From Phaseolus vulgaris (taxonomy: Eukaryota > Streptophyta > Magnoliopsida > Fabales > Fabaceae), in the NCBI RefSeq assembly GCF_000499845.2, contig NC_023759.2:20976716-21040715 (forward strand): DNA of 64,000 nucleotides, read 5' to 3'. Below the pieces are notes generated by a model. That model worked only from the letters and a program-made list of their open reading frames with translations. It was not told the DNA's origin and made no database searches. Below, in pieces: positions 1 to 12,507 of the stretch (within the stretch, counting starts at the first letter, position 1; the number at the start of each line of letters is the position of its first letter). The position numbers and the translations under genes are program-made.

Positions 1-1718
1 CCACAAGCATCTTAATCTATACATCAACAAACCTCACCACCAACACAATTAGAAACTTCACAAGTTCTACAATCACAAAATTCACAAACTTTACAAGTTT
101 CACAATCACAAACTTCCGATTTTGCAACACTACATTCCTGTGAATCTAAAATCTTGATTCTTCTCGACTTACACAATCACATACCATTAAATACCTATAG
201 TCACACCACACTAATGTATTACAACACAAAGCTACAAATAGAAGAAAAATATCAAATAAAGTGAGAAATGTTCCTAAAAATCACAAAGCTACAAATACAA
301 ACAAAAATATCAAATAAAGTGACAAATGTTCCTAAAAAATTATATCTAAAACCCTAATGTACTTTCAATGCTGGTTGATGATATTTTCAAGTAAAAAATG
401 ATTCTTCAATAACTATTATATAAGAAAGCAGTTAAAACTTTCGTAAGTATTTCAACTGATAACAATGAAATATTTTTCTATTTAAAGAAGTTTCAAAAAC
501 ATGTTACGGACACTGAATCAATTACTTTTAATTATAATCGATTGTTTTGTTTTCAAAAATAATCAAAAAAACATTTTAAATCTATACAATCGATTATTAT
601 TAAACTTAATCGATTATATTAGAAAAAATTAATTTTTCAGCTTGCATAATATAATCAATCATTACATAAAATAATTGATTATTTGCAAAAGCTAAAATAA
701 ATCAATTTTGATCAATATAATTAATTATTCTTTTAACTAATTACTTAATTGTGAAACATTGAAAAACAAATTTCTAACAATATAATCAATTATTATTGTG
801 AGAAAATTGATTATCTGCAAGCAAAATAAAGTTCAGTTTTAGTTTATCTTGACATAATTAACTATGAGATTAATAATTAATTATGTGTTTATAGAAAGCA
901 GAAAAACAATTTTTAATACAAATTTTCTCGAGAACTTTAAAAATTATTCATGTTTTAAATTTAATTAACAAAAGACTACTTTAAATATCAATTTTTTTTT
1001 TAAGATTATTTATTAATAATAAAAATTATTTTAAATATTAATAATTTTTTTAATTTATAAAATCATATTTAATTTAGCCTAGTAACTAATTAACTTTTAT
1101 CTTTAAAAATAATTTTTATCTAATAATTTTTTTATATAAAACGTAGTTCTCAATGTTACTTTTTAAAGTAAACAATTGTTTCATTAAAATACTTTTCAAA
1201 ATAACTATTTCTTATTTTAAATATAAATTAGAAACTATGTTTAAGAAATAAATTAATTTAAATTAATTTGTCTAAATAAAGCATTTAAAAATAAAATAAA
1301 TTTAAATCAAAATAATTCAAATTTAAACATTTAAAATAGAATTTTAAAATTTTCCATAAGAATATAATGTTAAAAATAAGAATATAATGTTGAAAGACAC
1401 TATTTGAATGATACAAGAATATTTATTTTTCAATCAAGAGACAATATTTTTAATTAATATTTTTTATTTAATTTAATAATTTTTTTTTTACAAAATGGAC
1501 ATAAAATTACTATTTTTCTCCTAAAATAATTTATTTGAAATTCTAATATTTCATTGGTATGAAATAAATTTTATTTATTTATTAATTTTTTCAATCATAT
1601 AGTTAAAAAAATGTCAAATTCAGGATTTAAAAAAAAACAATAAATATTTATATATTTTTTAATAAAGTTGTTTGTAAGAAATTGCTTTATGTATAAAATT
1701 AATTTAAATAATTTTGTA
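1..1718. other. AT-rich non-genic stretch
   Basis: No coding region is recognised. The stretch holds short ACAA/TCACAA-rich direct repeats near 40-130, a tandem duplication at 228-341 and, at about 535-905, a scatter of AATCGATT and AATCAATT motifs like those at 36.4-36.6 kb. The motif cluster may be a decayed LTR fragment, but no boundaries or target-site duplication are visible. Confidence 0.5.
228..341. repeat. Tandem duplication, two copies of about 57 bp
   Basis: Two adjacent copies share AAAGCTACAAATA, then AAAAATATCAAATAAAGTGA and AAATGTTCCTAAAAA. They differ at only a few positions, so the duplication looks fairly recent compared with the decayed sequence around it. Confidence 0.75.
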
Positions 1719-2176
1719 TGTTTGGTATTACACTATGCGGCCCTAAATAGACGGAATAATTAATATCTATTAAATAATATTATTAAATAATATGATATTA
1801 ACCACTTGCAGTTAATAATGTGATTCACTAATAATCATTATAATGCGATTATAACCATCAATACGTGATCGATACGTGATCGAGAAACTCGACACCATTC
1901 TCTCTAACTAAAGCAGTAGTTATTGATACACATCATTCACTCTCTTAAGTTTATAAATATAATCACATAGAGTATTTATAACTGATATTTTAATACTCAT
2001 TTACTACTTATTATTATTATATTCTTACTGACTTAATCGTCGGAGAGTTTTTTTATAAGTAGATTTTTACTCGACTTTATCAGTAAAGCTCCGCAATCCT
2101 TCAAGACGGAGATGGTCATCATTAAAAACTCCGATTCACCACCTTGAACAATTCAACACCAAACCTGGTAAGAACA
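1719..2176 (+). mobile_element. 5' LTR of a Tat/Ogre-like Ty3/gypsy element
   Basis: The LTR is read from a putative TGTTTGG start to AAGAACA, directly before a primer-binding-like site. It contains a TATA-like stretch near 1950-1960 and, at 2030-2046, GACTTAATCGTCGGAG. Very similar R/U5 sequences (GACTTGAGCGTCGGAG, GACTTGATCGTCGGAG) occur in the LTRs at 16846-17502 and 54012-54888. The 3' edge is well placed. The 5' edge is a guess, and no second LTR is visible. Confidence 0.55.
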
Positions 2177-2196
2177 TTTAGTGCCCACCATGGTAT
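2177..2196 (+). other. Primer-binding site of the Tat/Ogre-like element
   Basis: TTTAGTGCCCACCATGGTAT follows the LTR end directly. It resembles the conserved TTTGGCGCCCACCGTGG primer-binding region of plant Tat-lineage elements, with several substitutions. Confidence 0.5.
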
Positions 2197-2229
2197 CCTG
2201 GTAAAAGTTTTCCAACACCACAAAAAGTA

Positions 2230-3180
2230 TGGTTTTCACCAAAAGACAAACAATCATTTCATCTCAATCTACTATGGATTCTTCAATCCTAGAAGTGCTA
2301 AAAGCTCACATTGACTCAACCATGAAAAAGAATGAGAACACAGTATAAAATATCATCGATTCTGCAATGTAGAAGAGCAAAACTATGATTCAAAATGCCA
2401 TCACTGGAATACGTGAAGACATGGAGACCTTTCAAGCTCAAGATCAGACCGAGATGCAAAACCTCCACAGCAACATCGTGAGGAGATCCATGTTATTCCG
2501 CATGAGATGTAGCAAAATTGAATAGTTCATAGATCGGAACATCAACCAACACTCGAGCAGGAAAGCAAGTCCCAACTAACTTGTCATAATGAACAAAGTC
2601 AAATTTCAAATATGCCTAGTCACAATCAACATTAGGAGGCCCACACAATCATACCAGGTGTTTAGACACTTACTCATGTTACTCAACCACATCAACAAAT
2701 TCCTTCAGAAACATTACCACCACCACAAGGAATTGTGGGGTAACAAGCTTTATACTTTTTCACCCCTTTACTAATGACATTATGCAAGCTCAACTTCCAA
2801 ATTCTCTAAGGCATGCCAACTTTGAGAAATTTAATGGAACATTTGATCCAACTACTCACGTGAAAGCTTATTTTACCCAAGATAGTCTCCTTAGTAGTGA
2901 TCAAAGAATTCAATGTAATAATATTATTCTTTACCTACTCATTTCATTGACTCATTCGACACCATCTACACAAGATTTACAACTCGGTTTGTCGATAGTT
3001 AACCCGTTGTCACTGACTCAGCATCACTCCAATACATTGTTAAAGGTGAAACTGAGTCATTAAGACAATACATTACTTGTTTAGCCAAAGCATCGTTGAA
3101 AATTCATGTTATGCATCCGACTGTGGCGACTTCGGTGAGTCCTCTTCCACATTCCACCCTCATTCTCTATTTAGCAGTCT
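2230..3180 (+). pseudogene. Decayed gag of a Tat/Ogre-like retrotransposon
   Basis: Reading all three frames gives pieces of a plant Ty3/gypsy gag. A coiled, charged N-terminal part (about 2275-2520) is broken by several stops. The segment at 2782-2900 reads as the start of the gag core (LPNSLRHANFEKFNGTFDPT), matching the lineage pattern of a Leu-Pro stretch followed by a phrase around 'F.G..DP..H'. After a frame change a segment near 3045-3110 matches the later 'E.ESLR.Y...' part. The frame is interrupted repeatedly, so nothing functional is left. It follows the primer-binding site at 2177, as expected for gag. Confidence 0.5.
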
Positions 3181-3338
3181 CGTACTTGGCGATATGTTCA
3201 GTCTTGATATATAAAGAAGGGAAAAAGCAAAAAGTGTCTACTTCATAAGCTGGAATCTGCAATCGGTTGAAGAAAGATATCAAGTCATAGAGAAGCTCAT
3301 CCTTGTTATAGTTTTTTCAGCTTGAAGACAAAGACATT

Positions 3339-3741
3339 CACTACAAGAAAATCATGAAATAGAAACCAATATTTAGAAACCAAAATAATTAGTTGCAATA
3401 GTAACTAAATTAGATACCATTTTAGAAACTAAACAAAAAATTGGTTTCTAAATTAGTTTCTATTATTTTCTATTATTGTTAAATAGTTTTTAAATTGGTA
3501 TCTAATTAGCAACTAAAGTTTTAACTACCAAATATTTAGTTTCTAGATTTGGTCTCTAAAACCTTGGTTGCTAATTAGATACCAATTTAGAAACTATTTA
3601 ACAATAATAGAAAATAATAGAAACTAATTTAGAAACCAATTTTTAGTTTAGTTTCTAAAATGGTCTCTAATTTAGTTACTATTGCAACTAATTATTTTGG
3701 TCTCTAAAAATTGGTTTCTATTTCATGATTTTCTTGTAGTG
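3339..3741. mobile_element. Nonautonomous CACTA element, 403 bp, hairpin-forming
   Basis: The ends are CACTACAAGAAAA and its reverse complement TTTTCTTGTAGTG. A 3-bp ATT target-site duplication flanks the element (3336-3338 and 3742-3744), as expected for CACTA transposons. Almost the whole element is one long inverted repeat: the left arm (3339 to about 3535) repeats in reverse complement in the right arm (about 3545 to 3741), around phrases such as AGAAACCAAT and ATTGGTTTCT. There is no coding capacity. It sits between the gag remnant and the RNase H remnant of an older element. Confidence 0.85.
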
Positions 3742-4330
3742 ATTACTTCAGGAGCTTCAACATTATTATCCGCATTGACTACCCTATTAAGCAAGTTATT
3801 CAAAAACCCAAGTTAGTTGGAAGAGTGATAGCTTAGTCAGTTAAATTGTTTGAGTTCGGGCTTACCTTTGAAAATCGAGGACCAATGAAAGCATAGTTTT
3901 TAGCTGACTTTATCGTTGAGCTTCCTTAGAATAGTGAAAAACGTGAATGGTGGACCTTGAATGTTGACGGTTCTTCTAATAAAAAAAAGGTAGTAGAGTT
4001 GGAGTTATACTAGAAGGACCAGATCAAATCATGTTTGAACAAGCAATTCGCTTCAACTTTAAGCGTCCAACAATCAAGTCGAGTATAAGGCCTTTAGTTG
4101 CAAGATTGAAGCTTGCGCGTTAAATGGGGTAAAGAAGCTAATGTCACAGTGACTATCAATCGGTGACAAGTCAGATCAATGAGAGTATTAAGCCAAAATA
4201 CCTTTACTCCACAAGTAATATCATATTGCGAAGAATTTAATCAGCCATTTTGACAAGTTTGTTCAAGCTCGCAAGCATAAGGAAAGTAGGGTAACATCGG
4301 ACTCTGATTTAAGAAACATTAAACACTCCA
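3742..4330 (+). pseudogene. RNase H remnant of a Tat/Ogre-like pol
   Basis: Conceptual translation gives a broken series of RNase H-region phrases: IIIRIDYPIKQVIQKPKLVG, then an SVKLFEFGLTFENRGPMKA segment, then a WWTLNVDGSSN segment. The last contains the first catalytic-Asp region of RNase H (family pattern 'WTL.VDGSSN'). Stops and frameshifts interrupt it throughout. Reverse transcriptase and protease are not visible between this piece and gag, so a large internal deletion preceded or accompanied the CACTA insertion at 3339. Confidence 0.55.
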
Positions 4331-4479
4331 GGTAGGGACCATGATGATGTCTTATATATTATTGTATGAAATTTCAGTTGAATGACATCGATCATCAATT
4401 ACCTCATCAAATATGTGCTCCCGAGTGACTCCAATGAAGCCAGAAAGTTAAGATGACAGGTTTCATTCTACACCATGTA

Positions 4480-4690
4480 CAATGGTGAGTTATTTAGGTG
4501 AGGATTCCACTTACCTTTGCTTAAATGTCTAGACAATATCTTTCATGTATCACAATTAAGGAAATATGTACATGATCTCAATCATATTCTAAAGTCTAAT
4601 TTAGTGCAAGTAAAAGAAAATTCATCTTTTGAAGTGAAACCAATTAGAATTTTTTATTCTTACCATATTTAGTGATTTCAACCAGCGTAT
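4480..4690 (+). pseudogene. Integrase C-terminal tail of a Tekay/Del-like Ty3/gypsy pol
   Basis: One frame from about 4531 reads LDNIFHVSQLRKYVHDLNHI and continues through a VQVKENSSFEVKPIRIF-type segment. Plant chromovirus pol proteins of the Tekay/Del group end with this 'VFHVSQLRKY.PDPSH' block. It is a different lineage from the RNase H remnant just upstream, so two unrelated fossils are joined here. Confidence 0.55.
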
Positions 4691-6235
4691 GTTCCTATGT
4701 ACTATAAAGATTCTTTCTTTTTTTTTTCTTGTGATTTTGTCATCAATCTTAGTAGAGTCAGTTGAGAAAAGTAATAATTTCAACTTGGTTAACCTCATAC
4801 TTAAATTTAGTTATATTTGAATATTTTGCTCTAAGTATCTAGATTTTGAAGGGTTCTCTTGCTTAAGCTGAAACATTGCTTGAAATAAGGAATTTCAGGT
4901 AAGATAAGTTATTTATATTTTTTTTATGGAACCTTTGAATAAATTATCTGGATGTGAAGGTGATATGGTCACAATATTTTGAGTTTCATGAAAGGTTGTG
5001 TCTTGTTGAGCATGTTTCTAATTTTTTAGTTTGAGATGAGATTTATGTAGTTTGATTGAATGAAATTTATTGTGCGTTCTCATTTTATATTTGATTACTA
5101 GATTTGAAAGTTATAATTGTTAAAATGATTTTTGAATAAAACTTTGAAAATATGTTTATTTTGCTGCATGAGGTTGATTTTGTGATATTTTTGTTCAAAT
5201 AAACCAATTCTGGCTCAAACAAAAATAACTCTACAATTCAATATTTTTTAATCTTGCTTTCATTGAAGCAAAGAATAACACTAAAAATCAATTATCTCTA
5301 CCAAATTTTCGCTCAAACCAAAGTCAAATGTTATCTCTTAATTATTTATAAATAAACTTTTAAGATTTATAATTAATTGATAATACAATTTTGTGCATTA
5401 GAAGTTATTATAATTAAATTCATACTAAAATATGTGAAATATAAAAAAAATTATTTATAATGAATTTAATTTTATTTAGTCAATTGAATAACAATATTTA
5501 TAAATACAATTTTAAAATAAGTTTTTTGAGGGACAAAAATCAATAAATCTTAAGTTATAAAAATCTTGTGGAGGAATAGCAATTTAAAAAATCTATACAT
5601 TCCTAAAATAATTCTTTTACATTATTAACATATTGACTATTTATAAAAAAATTTATATTTTACTCCAAGTATCAAATATTAGAAGTCGCCTCATTTTCAG
5701 TATTATCATGAACTTTTTTTGTTTATCTTATTTTTACCTTTTCATTTTTTTTTATGATATTACTTGTCATATTTATAAAAACAAAAATCACGTTTTTCAT
5801 TTTTCCGTTCTAAACCAACTCAAAATATAAAATGAATATTTACGTTTATTCCATAAACAATAAATTTATTTAATACAATCCTAAAAAAAGAAAAGAGGAT
5901 TTAAATTTTTTTTGATTGTTTTCCTAGTTTGAAATCCTTGTACCGTTAATAGATCCTAGGGTTCTAAACTGAAAGTGGTATGCACCCTCATACAGAGCGC
6001 GTGAGGAATCTTCTAATTTAGGTAGACAAGAAGTACCCAACGTCTACATACTCAGGAGATCTGGGCTAAGCAGCAAGTCTTTTCAAAATAATAATTTTTT
6101 ACATTATTTTCGAACAAGCAATTAATAATTTTGTTAAAAAATTACTATTTCCACATTTATAATAAAGGACCTTACTATATTTTAAAAGCTAATTAATTAA
6201 ATAATTAATGGCGTCTCCATTTTAATACCCAGTTT
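4691..6235. other. AT-rich intergenic stretch upstream of UBC22
   Basis: No domain or repeat family is recognised. The only open frames are short and AT-biased, including 5633-5830 with phenylalanine/tyrosine-rich residues, and look like chance. Some upstream control sequence of UBC22 must lie at its right end. Confidence 0.4.
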
Positions 6236-6237
6236 GT

Positions 6238-6252
6238 GAATAAATATTAAAC
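6238..6252 (+). promoter_or_regulatory. Possible TATA-like element of UBC22
   Basis: GAATAAATATTAAAC lies just upstream of a CT-rich leader and is the best TATA-like match near the expected transcription start. The placement is an inference from position only. Confidence 0.3.
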
Positions 6253-6264
6253 TTTTGTGTTCTC

Positions 6265-7404
6265 AAATTCCACCAATCAATCATTCATTCATTCCAAGGA
6301 GGGATCCCTTCTGTGCCTCCCACCCCCCTCTCTCTCTCTCTCTCTCTCACTCTCTTGTTCTTCTCTCTCCTCTGGCACCCCCAAAAGCTTCTTCTGTTCT
6401 TTGCAGGTGAATCCTCATCTGGGTTTCATTTCATTTTGCTCAAGTGGGGTTTGTATTTTTTTTCATCTAACTGGGTTTCATTCATTTTTTTTTTCTATTT
6501 GGATGTGTTCAATTGGAAGTGTGGTGATACCCGGAATTTTTTAAGTGTCGTGTCCTGTGAATTGATGTTTTTCTAATCAAACAAGTAATTTTTTTGGGGT
6601 GGGGTGGTTTGTTTCTTGTTAGATTGGGATTATTGAGATTCTGGGGGTTTCATTTGCCCAGTAGGGTTTTTCTGCTGTTGTTGGCTCTCTTGTTTCAAAA
6701 AAGGGGTTTTCAATTTTCAATTTTTTCTTGTTTTAATTTTTCTGGCTTTGCATTAAAGTGAGTCCTTCTCTTAGAATAAAAAATCTTGAGTATTTCTAGG
6801 GTTTTGTTATGCTCGGGCCAGGAGCTCAATTTTGGTTGTTATTGCTTTTTTTGTTTAAATGTCTGTGTGGGTTTTTTCAAGCGATTGGTTGTACATTTTT
6901 TTTATTTTTACTTTCAGTTATTTGGTGTGTTTAAGTGTCTGAGAAGGGGCTAACTTTAGATGTTCCGTTCCTCTTGTGTGTGTGTGTAAGAATTTTTATT
7001 TTTTTGGTTGTGCAAAATGAGTTTGATTCACAACTTACTATTGATTATTTGTGTTTTGGTGGTTTTTCTCAAGGGGAATTACTAATAGTGGGTTACTGGT
7101 TTTCTTTCAGTTGATTACTTTAGGTTATTTGAGATTCTTGATTTATGATTTGCTGTACAATTCATTTTCTGGCCAATTCTTCACCCTGTTGTTGATTCTA
7201 GTATATTTTATTTTTTTATTTGAGTCCCATCGTTGTGCATAATAATTTAACACAACTTCTCACTCATTCGTGATAAAAATGCCTCTGCAGGCAGTTTTCC
7301 TTTTTGTGATTGCATCCTTTGCTCTAAGCAGAAATTGAGAATTCAGTTTGAAAAGGGCCACTCCTCCTTAGTGTCAGAACAAAGCAGGTGCCTCTGTACC
7401 GATG
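6265..7404 (+). other. UBC22: UBC22 5' leader: two exons and a leader intron
   Basis: A CT-rich leader, including a (CT)n run at about 6329-6348, ends at a good donor after TTTGCAG at 6416. An acceptor after CCTCTGCAG at 7290 opens a second leader exon ending in the ATG at 7402-7404. The intervening 0.87 kb is T-rich, as plant introns are. The transcription start and exact leader exon edges are inferred. Leader introns like this often raise expression in plants. Confidence 0.5.
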
Positions 7405-9436
7405 GTAAGTAATGTTTTGCTCATATGACTACAGCAATCTTAATAGAGTTCATGAGTCATCAATCTGGCATTTTATGATTAAATGTATTTTTATCACGGT
7501 TTTTTTATTCCATTAAGGTGTTTAATATTCTTACATTGTAATATGGTGCTTTTTGTTTTAGGCCACTAATGAAAATCTTCCACCAAATGTTATAAAGCAA
7601 CTTGCCAAGGAGTTGAAAAATCTCGATGAGTCCCCTCCCGAGGGCATTAAAGTTGTTGTAAATGATGATGACTTTTCAACTATATTTGCTGACATTGAAG
7701 GCCCGGGTAAGTAGCTTTATGTTTATGTTGTGCGATTGTGCATTCTCATCATTTGGTTGAGAATTTGATGAACCGGAGTATAATTTTGCAGCTGGAACTC
7801 CTTATGAGAATGGAGTTTTCCGCATGAAGCTGTTGCTATCTCATGATTTTCCTCATTCGCCACCAAAAGGTGTGTTGTAGACTCCCCTTATGGACAATTT
7901 TATAATCTGCTAGTTACATTATTGAGACAACTATGCTGTTTAGTTTTTTGCTTTGGAATTCTAATTTGGTTATCCTTTGTTTTTTGAAACTTTTTTATTG
8001 GGTGGAGTTTATTGTTTATTTAACAAAATGACATATATTCTTTCTATGTTGCAAAAGCTGTTAAACTTATGTAACCATTTAATTCAATGTTGTAGGTTTT
8101 TTCTTGACTAAGATTTTCCATCCGAACATTGCAACCAACGGAGAGATTTGTGTCAACACACTTAAAAAGGATTGGAATCCTAGCCTTGGGTTACGTCATG
8201 TTCTTATTGTAAGTGCTTTAGATATTCTTCATTTATTAAGTTTGGGTAGATTGGTCTTTATATATTAACACTGATTCCCATTTTGAACAGGTTGTTAGGT
8301 GTCTATTGATTGAACCATTTCCAGAATCAGCTCTAAATGAACAGGCTGGTAAAATGCTGCTTGAAAATTATGACGAGTATGCTAGACATGCTAGGTAAGT
8401 TGTCCGATGATGCTATTCCTGTCGAATAATTTCTTATCCGGGAATTTGAAAAGTTAATGTGAAACATTGGGTGTTTACCAAGTTTAGAATACTACTATTA
8501 GTGGGTGAATGGTGTTGGTTAAAGAGCAATTTGTATATATACTTTGTTAGATAGGATTTTAAATATAATAAATGCATTCCTTTTCAATAGCATCCTCCTT
8601 TGTTTAACCCTGTTTTGGAATCTTTTGTGGCAAATGAAACTTGAACCGTACTATGTTGAGGGCTACCCCCTTTAAGTCAAATAATAGATTGCTTTCTTCA
8701 TCTGCTGAAGTTCTTCAGCCCGACACTTCTGTATATCCATTCTGAGCTTGTGGTCAACACCTCTGATGTTTTAGAGAAAGGAGTTCATTCCTTATTTTGG
8801 ACTCATTCTGAATTTGTTCCCAGGCATAGTAAGTTGTTGTCTCAAATGCTGTGTCCTGTTGAAAACTACCTCAAAAAAAGGCTCTACGTCATTTAATCTT
8901 ATGATTCTTTAGTTGCTCAAATTCAAATGAGACCTGTAGGACATCATTGCTTATGTTTCATGGAGGTTTACACGAATTTTGATTCATAACTCAAACGTAT
9001 TTTGTTAGTTTTGATCAATTTTCTTGAGTTTGTACAGCCATACTATTTTGAAATTTTAACATTACTTTACCTACTTGATTACTAAACCCCCTGCCCCCCA
9101 ATTGTGGCTTGCAGGCTTTACACTGGAATCCATGCAAAACCAAAGCCCAAATTCAAGAGTGGAGCTATCTCCGAATCAACTACTGCTCTGAATGTTGATC
9201 AGACAAACACCTCTGTGCTCAGTGCTGACGTTAAAACCACTGCAGCGAGTGCTGCATTGCCAGTACCAGTGCCAGTGCCTGCAACAAGAGGAAATAGTCA
9301 GGAACAGGCAGCCACCTCTGTGATTACTTCTGCTACAGTCATTTCTACTGCTTCTGCACCTCAGAAGAAGGAAGCAAAAGCTCTGGTGGACAAGAAGAAG
9401 ATAGATGCCAGAAAGAAAAGTTTGAAAAGATTGTAA
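7402..9436 (+). CDS. UBC22: E2 ubiquitin-conjugating enzyme, UBC22 (UBE2S class)
   Basis: Coding exons are 7402-7404, 7562-7706, 7792-7869, 8096-8208, 8291-8394 and 9115-9436. They join in frame to 254 residues, close to the roughly 250 of Arabidopsis UBC22. All introns are GT-AG. The UBC fold spans about residues 7-150, with the HPN motif at 84-86 and the active-site cysteine at 94 ([12 protein letters not shown]). The C-terminal tail, about residues 155-254, is Ala/Thr/Ser-rich and ends in a lysine-rich stretch ([14 protein letters not shown]), as in UBE2S-type enzymes. E2s of this class receive ubiquitin from E1 and extend chains; Arabidopsis UBC22 is reported to build Lys11-linked chains. 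Oddly, the initiator ATG is the last codon of its exon, with the intron starting right after it. No stop or frameshift is seen, so the gene looks intact. Confidence 0.95.
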
Positions 9437-11340
9437 TGAAATTGTTCAACTGTTGAAGTTTTTATTTGTTGCTTAGTTTTACAATTCCATAGAGAAAGAG
9501 GAGTGAGTGATGTGTTCTTCTGGGAAAGATGGGTTCAACATTTGCTTTATACAATGAATGAGTTATTTCCATTGGGAGTAAAATGAATGAAATTGAACTT
9601 CTTGTCTTTGGCCTTGTGCTATACCATTGATCTTTCGGGAAAGTAGAATGCGCAGTAGAGAGGTAGACTGAAGTTAGGTTATTTTTGGATTCAAATAATT
9701 TATAAAGTTTAGGTTAAATCGAATTTTTCCTTTCAGTTCAAACTGCTGTCGTTTTAGATTGATGTTTTAGTTGAACCCAAGTTATGTTTTAGGTGAAAAA
9801 AATTCTAGCATAGTGTGAGGATTTTAACTATTAAGCAATTAAAAGAGACATTATTTGAACAGACGTCAATTTTCATCAATTTAACTCAAAAGGTTTACTA
9901 GTTAAACAAGTTTACTGAAAACATCTATATTAGTCAAGTGGATATTTATATTGACTGTTACTAAAGTAATTGTAAGTCCTTTTACAAAATTATATTATTA
10001 TTAACTAACTTTTAGAATCAAAAGATCCAAATGGATATCGCTATATTTTCAAATGATTTTACAGTTTCTTATATACACATAAAAGTAATAAGAAATGAGA
10101 AATGAGAATAGTAAAATGAAAAAGAAATATTTATTTTGATTATGAAAAGAAGGATAATATGAAGATGTTAATGAAGCAAGTTTGAAAAAATTGTGGTAAG
10201 TAGGTAATGGTCTAAACCCTGCCAAATTTGACAAAGTTCAGGAGGCCTTCACTATCCACAGTGGTTTGTTTACTCATCAAGTTCCCTATCAAGGTGGTGG
10301 TGGGTATTTTTCTTCTCTAGTAGATGCTTTAATTGCATTCTATCTTAAATCAAAATAAACAAATATGAGTGGTGTTACTGTTTGGAGATGTGACATGGTA
10401 TACTTGGAGATTGTCTAAAAGATTGTGAGAGGATAATGTTTCACCTCATTTTAACTTATTTTACTAATTCATCAAACAAGGATCACTTATTCTATGATTC
10501 TTCTAACTAACACTAAACTCCCCGACACTATAGTAATTTTTGCACAAGTGCACTGCATGAATGATGTCTTAATGCTTTTTGGAGAATATATTGCATTTAG
10601 AAAATGATTCCTTATTTAAAAATTATAAAAAAAAAATTCACTTTGATAGATAACTATTTCTTTAAAATATTCCAAGATCCACCACTTCTCTACTAGACTT
10701 GAGTTGTAAGCAAAAATTTGTACCTGTCATGTGTAGTTTCTAAAGTTCAATGAAGAAATTCACTCATTGGATTGAATACAAAATCTTACATCAAGAGTGT
10801 TGCATTCTATTGCCGTTTATAGGAAATTTTAGTAATGAAATGTTAAAAGCTCCGGAGCTAATAAAAGAAAACAACAGCAACAAAATGTTTAAGTAAAATT
10901 TAATTTAATATCTTAATGTGAGTAGAAAGAGGCAGAGCAACATTTGAACACTGAGTCCGATTTTATAGCCCTAGATTAATTAAGAAAATATCAATACTAC
11001 ATGCTGAACCAAAGATATGGTGTGATAAAATATTGCTTGATTTAATCTTTTTAATTATTTTCCTTCCGTAAATCACGTTTTTATCATTTTAAGATTACTC
11101 AATCTTTAAGGGTTTCATAAAAATATTTGTTACTTGATTTTTATGTAAAAATAATTATTCTTTTACTTTTTTGTTTACTATTAACTCATGTTGTGAAACT
11201 AAATTTCAATATACTTCAACCATTCATGAAAGTAGTGTTTCTACTTAATGTAATTCAAAACTTGCCAAAAAAAATCTATGAAAGTATTTTTTATACACTA
11301 CTTCTAAATGAAATATAAAGGAAATACAATTAATGAAATA

Positions 11341-11371
<31 letters not shown>

Positions 11372-12017
11372 AAATAGTATTTCACATAGAGATAAGTGGG
11401 ACAGTTAGTAACTATACAATCTTTTAAAATATATATATAAAAGAGTTTCTAACATAATACAAAGTTTTTCACAAAATTTTATTAAAGAGGAACTTGTTTT
11501 ATTCAGAAAATAAATAAAAAATCAATTAGGAAATGAAGTATAAACAATTAGGTTTTTTCTAGTTTACTCGACTTTAAGTATGATTAGTTTTCTTTAATTA
11601 AAAGGATTTCACTAATCAAACTTATTAATAACTAAGTATTATTATTATTATAAAAAAAACTTAGATAAACAAAATAGGAAAAGAAAGATAAAGGATATGA
11701 GAAGGAATATTTATTTTATTTTATTTTTCTTATTTAAAGAAAAACAAAGAGTTTGAATATATATAAGCAACACACTCATTCTAGGTTAAGTCTAACTAAA
11801 GAGACAAAATATAAAATAAAGAACAGATAAAGACTAAAATAAGAAAAGACAAACTATAGGCTAAACATATATATAAAGAGAAACAACTAAGAATTAAAAA
11901 AGACAAAATTAATATTAGTTTTCTTTAAAAAAACCTTTTATACGTGTCCTTTGTTAATTATGTATGTCACTAATGATATATTTTAAAGATTTCTCCTTAG
12001 TATTTAGGACACCTAAT
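9437..12017. other. UBC22 3' region and AT-rich intergenic DNA
   Basis: The first 200-300 bases are probably the UBC22 3' untranslated region. Beyond that the sequence is AT-rich and carries a (TA)n microsatellite at 11341-11370. No gene, TIR pair or LTR is recognised. Confidence 0.45.
11341..11370. repeat. (TA)n microsatellite
   Basis: A run of alternating A and T, interrupted once by AA, is visible directly. Confidence 0.9.
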
Positions 12018-12507
12018 ATTTATCTTTATGTCACTTCTTACTTTTGAAAATAGTAAATGTTTATAAAGAAAAATATAACTATCTAATAAGAGCCAACAAA
12101 GTGAATATAACTTCTTAAAAACATAATACATAGTATATCTCATAAAGATTATGTCGTGCAATGTGTATTTCAAGTTTTTGTTTTTGATTGCCTCACTTTC
12201 TCATCAATCTTAAATATTTAGTTTATGTTGCAGATCTTCTTAATTAATAGTTTTCTTACATTTATTAGCTTCATGTATCTATTGTAGGATTTATGCAATT
12301 TTTTAACATGACTATTGAAATAAATTCTATAACTTTATGCATTATGCATTTCGTGACAAGGGGAAGGAGAACAAAAAGTGTGGATAACCTTACTCTGTCT
12401 TGTACAATTTTGGCACGTGCACAATGTCTTGATTTCTTTGTTTTTGAGAGTCAATTATTTTTATTACAACATTTAGAGAGAAAAAGACAAAGTATATAAG
12501 AATTACA

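Noticed and set aside
6257..6576. Two overlapping open frames of 87-95 codons
   Set aside because: They are Leu/Ser/Phe-rich products of the CT-rich UBC22 leader and cross its donor site. No protein family is recognised.
9104..9114. Eleven extra in-frame bases before the last UBC22 exon
   Set aside because: The open frame runs back into the intron. The CAG acceptor at 9112-9114 gives the conserved [15 protein letters not shown] junction, so the exon starts at 9115.
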